From Actinoallomurus oryzae (lineage in GTDB: Bacteria; Actinomycetota; Actinomycetes; Streptosporangiales; Streptosporangiaceae), in the NCBI RefSeq assembly GCF_039541955.1, contig NZ_BAABHF010000046.1, positions 372,001 to 436,000 of the forward strand: a stretch of DNA of 64,000 nt, written 5' to 3'. The notes beneath the pieces are model-generated. The model made no database searches and had not been told where the DNA came from. It worked only from the letters and a program-made list of their open reading frames with translations. A program made the translations under genes and the position numbers. Positions 63,703 to 64,000 of the stretch are shown here, in pieces; the stretch's first letter is position 1, and each line of letters begins with the position of its first letter.

Positions 63703-64000
63703 GCGCCGCCCCGAAGGTCGGCGAGTGCAGCTTCTTCAGGACGTTGCCGCCGCCGAGATACATGTGCACGCCGCACGGCAGGCAGGGGTCGAAGCTGCGC
63801 ACCGCGCGCATGATGTCGACGCCGACGAAGTCCTCCGGCCCGTTCTCCTCGAAGATCGGCATGTCCTGTACGGCGTCCTCGTACGGCCCGGGCACGCCGT
63901 TGACGTCGCGGGGGCTGGCGTTCCACGGGGTCGGCGGGTACGGGTGGTAGTTCGCGATCTTCTTGTCCTTGATGACGAGATGGTGGGACAGCACACCGCG
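63695..64000 (-). CDS. [NiFe] hydrogenase large subunit, C-terminal end (cut by window edge)
   Basis: Only the last 101 residues are in the window. They include VLSHHLVIKDKKIANYHPYP, PRDVNGVPGPYEDAVQDMPI and the C-terminal nickel motif SFDPCLPCGVHMYLGGGNVL (DPCxxC). After the motif about 23 residues follow (KKLHSPTFGAAHG at the end); in classical hydrogenases a protease removes such a tail after the His, and whether that happens here is not clear. Sequence style and the following NifU-like and DUF5947 genes point to the actinobacterial high-affinity group 1h type, which scavenges atmospheric H2. Confidence 0.9.
   Translation of the reverse strand, partial: RGVLSHHLVIKDKKIANYHPYPPTPWNASPRDVNGVPGPYEDAVQDMPIFEENGPEDFVGVDIMRAVRSFDPCLPCGVHMYLGGGNVLKKLHSPTFGAAHG

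Overview
The window reads as the chromosome of a high-GC actinomycete. GTG starts and short stop/start overlaps are frequent, and several families are typical of the group: a LAL-type LuxR regulator, an MmyB-like XRE regulator, a choice-of-anchor P protein, a CU044_5270-type protein, DUF5947 and an actinobacterial [NiFe] hydrogenase. The Thermomonosporaceae/Streptosporangiales are my best guess, from general flavour only. I see no rRNA, tRNA, insertion sequence, prophage or CRISPR array.

Layout. (1) 1-3200: a SnoaL-like protein, a secreted choice-of-anchor P protein behind two GGTAC-N6-GTACC dyads, and a divergent TetR / aldo-keto reductase pair around a clear operator. (2) 3201-13833, minus strand: a membrane Ser/Thr kinase fused to a degenerate endonuclease/exonuclease/phosphatase domain, then a tightly packed operon read 13833 to 5286: flavoprotein monooxygenase, FMN alpha-hydroxy-acid oxidase, membrane-anchored P450, MFS transporter, DUF6282-like amidohydrolase, response regulator, histidine kinase. 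(3) 14415-23068: a LAL regulator followed by a second set of peptidoglycan-precursor genes (MurG-like, alanine racemase, VanX-type dipeptidase, D-Ala-D-X ligase, MurF). (4) 23149-31122: a HEAT protein with a damaged start, a ClC channel, a TehA/SLAC1-type transporter, a PucR-type regulator, a secreted SGNH hydrolase, a guanidine-III riboswitch in front of a Gdx/SMR exporter, and two unrecognised genes.

(5) 31287-54525 is a large aromatic or N-heteroaromatic catabolic region. A GntR/UTRA regulator (33808-34602) sits in it, and the same operator-like word (consensus TGTCATACAGATGACA, core GTCATACA) recurs in front of an MFS transporter, a quinone oxidoreductase, the regulator itself, a CoxM/CoxS/CoxL molybdenum hydroxylase operon with CoxG and an SDR, a carboxymuconolactone-decarboxylase-like gene, and a 12-gene operon (Rieske dioxygenase alpha/beta, small protein, DapA-like aldolase, ornithine cyclodeaminase homologue, cyclase-type hydrolase, nitrilase-type amidase, extradiol dioxygenase, aldehyde dehydrogenase, ferredoxin, ferredoxin reductase, CoA transferase A/B, counting the CoA transferase as one). 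I infer a complete route: uptake, ring hydroxylation, cis-dihydroxylation, ring cleavage, hydrolysis of an amide or lactam, aldehyde oxidation and CoA activation. The PPOX, GNAT, ECF sigma and CU044_5270 genes (39991-42750) lie inside the region but look unrelated.

(6) 54534-64000: a DUF3291 protein, a zinc-ribbon-like DUF6300 protein coupled to DnaE, LysR and MmyB-type regulators, a zinc-less quinone oxidoreductase, and the tail of an uptake hydrogenase operon running off the right edge (large subunit C-terminus, NifU-like protein, DUF5947, two very small proteins).

Frame damage is visible in the CoxG gene (one extra base near 39007, which makes it read into the SDR) and at the start of the HEAT gene, and an SDR remnant lies at 14111-14200. 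These may be real decay or sequencing errors.
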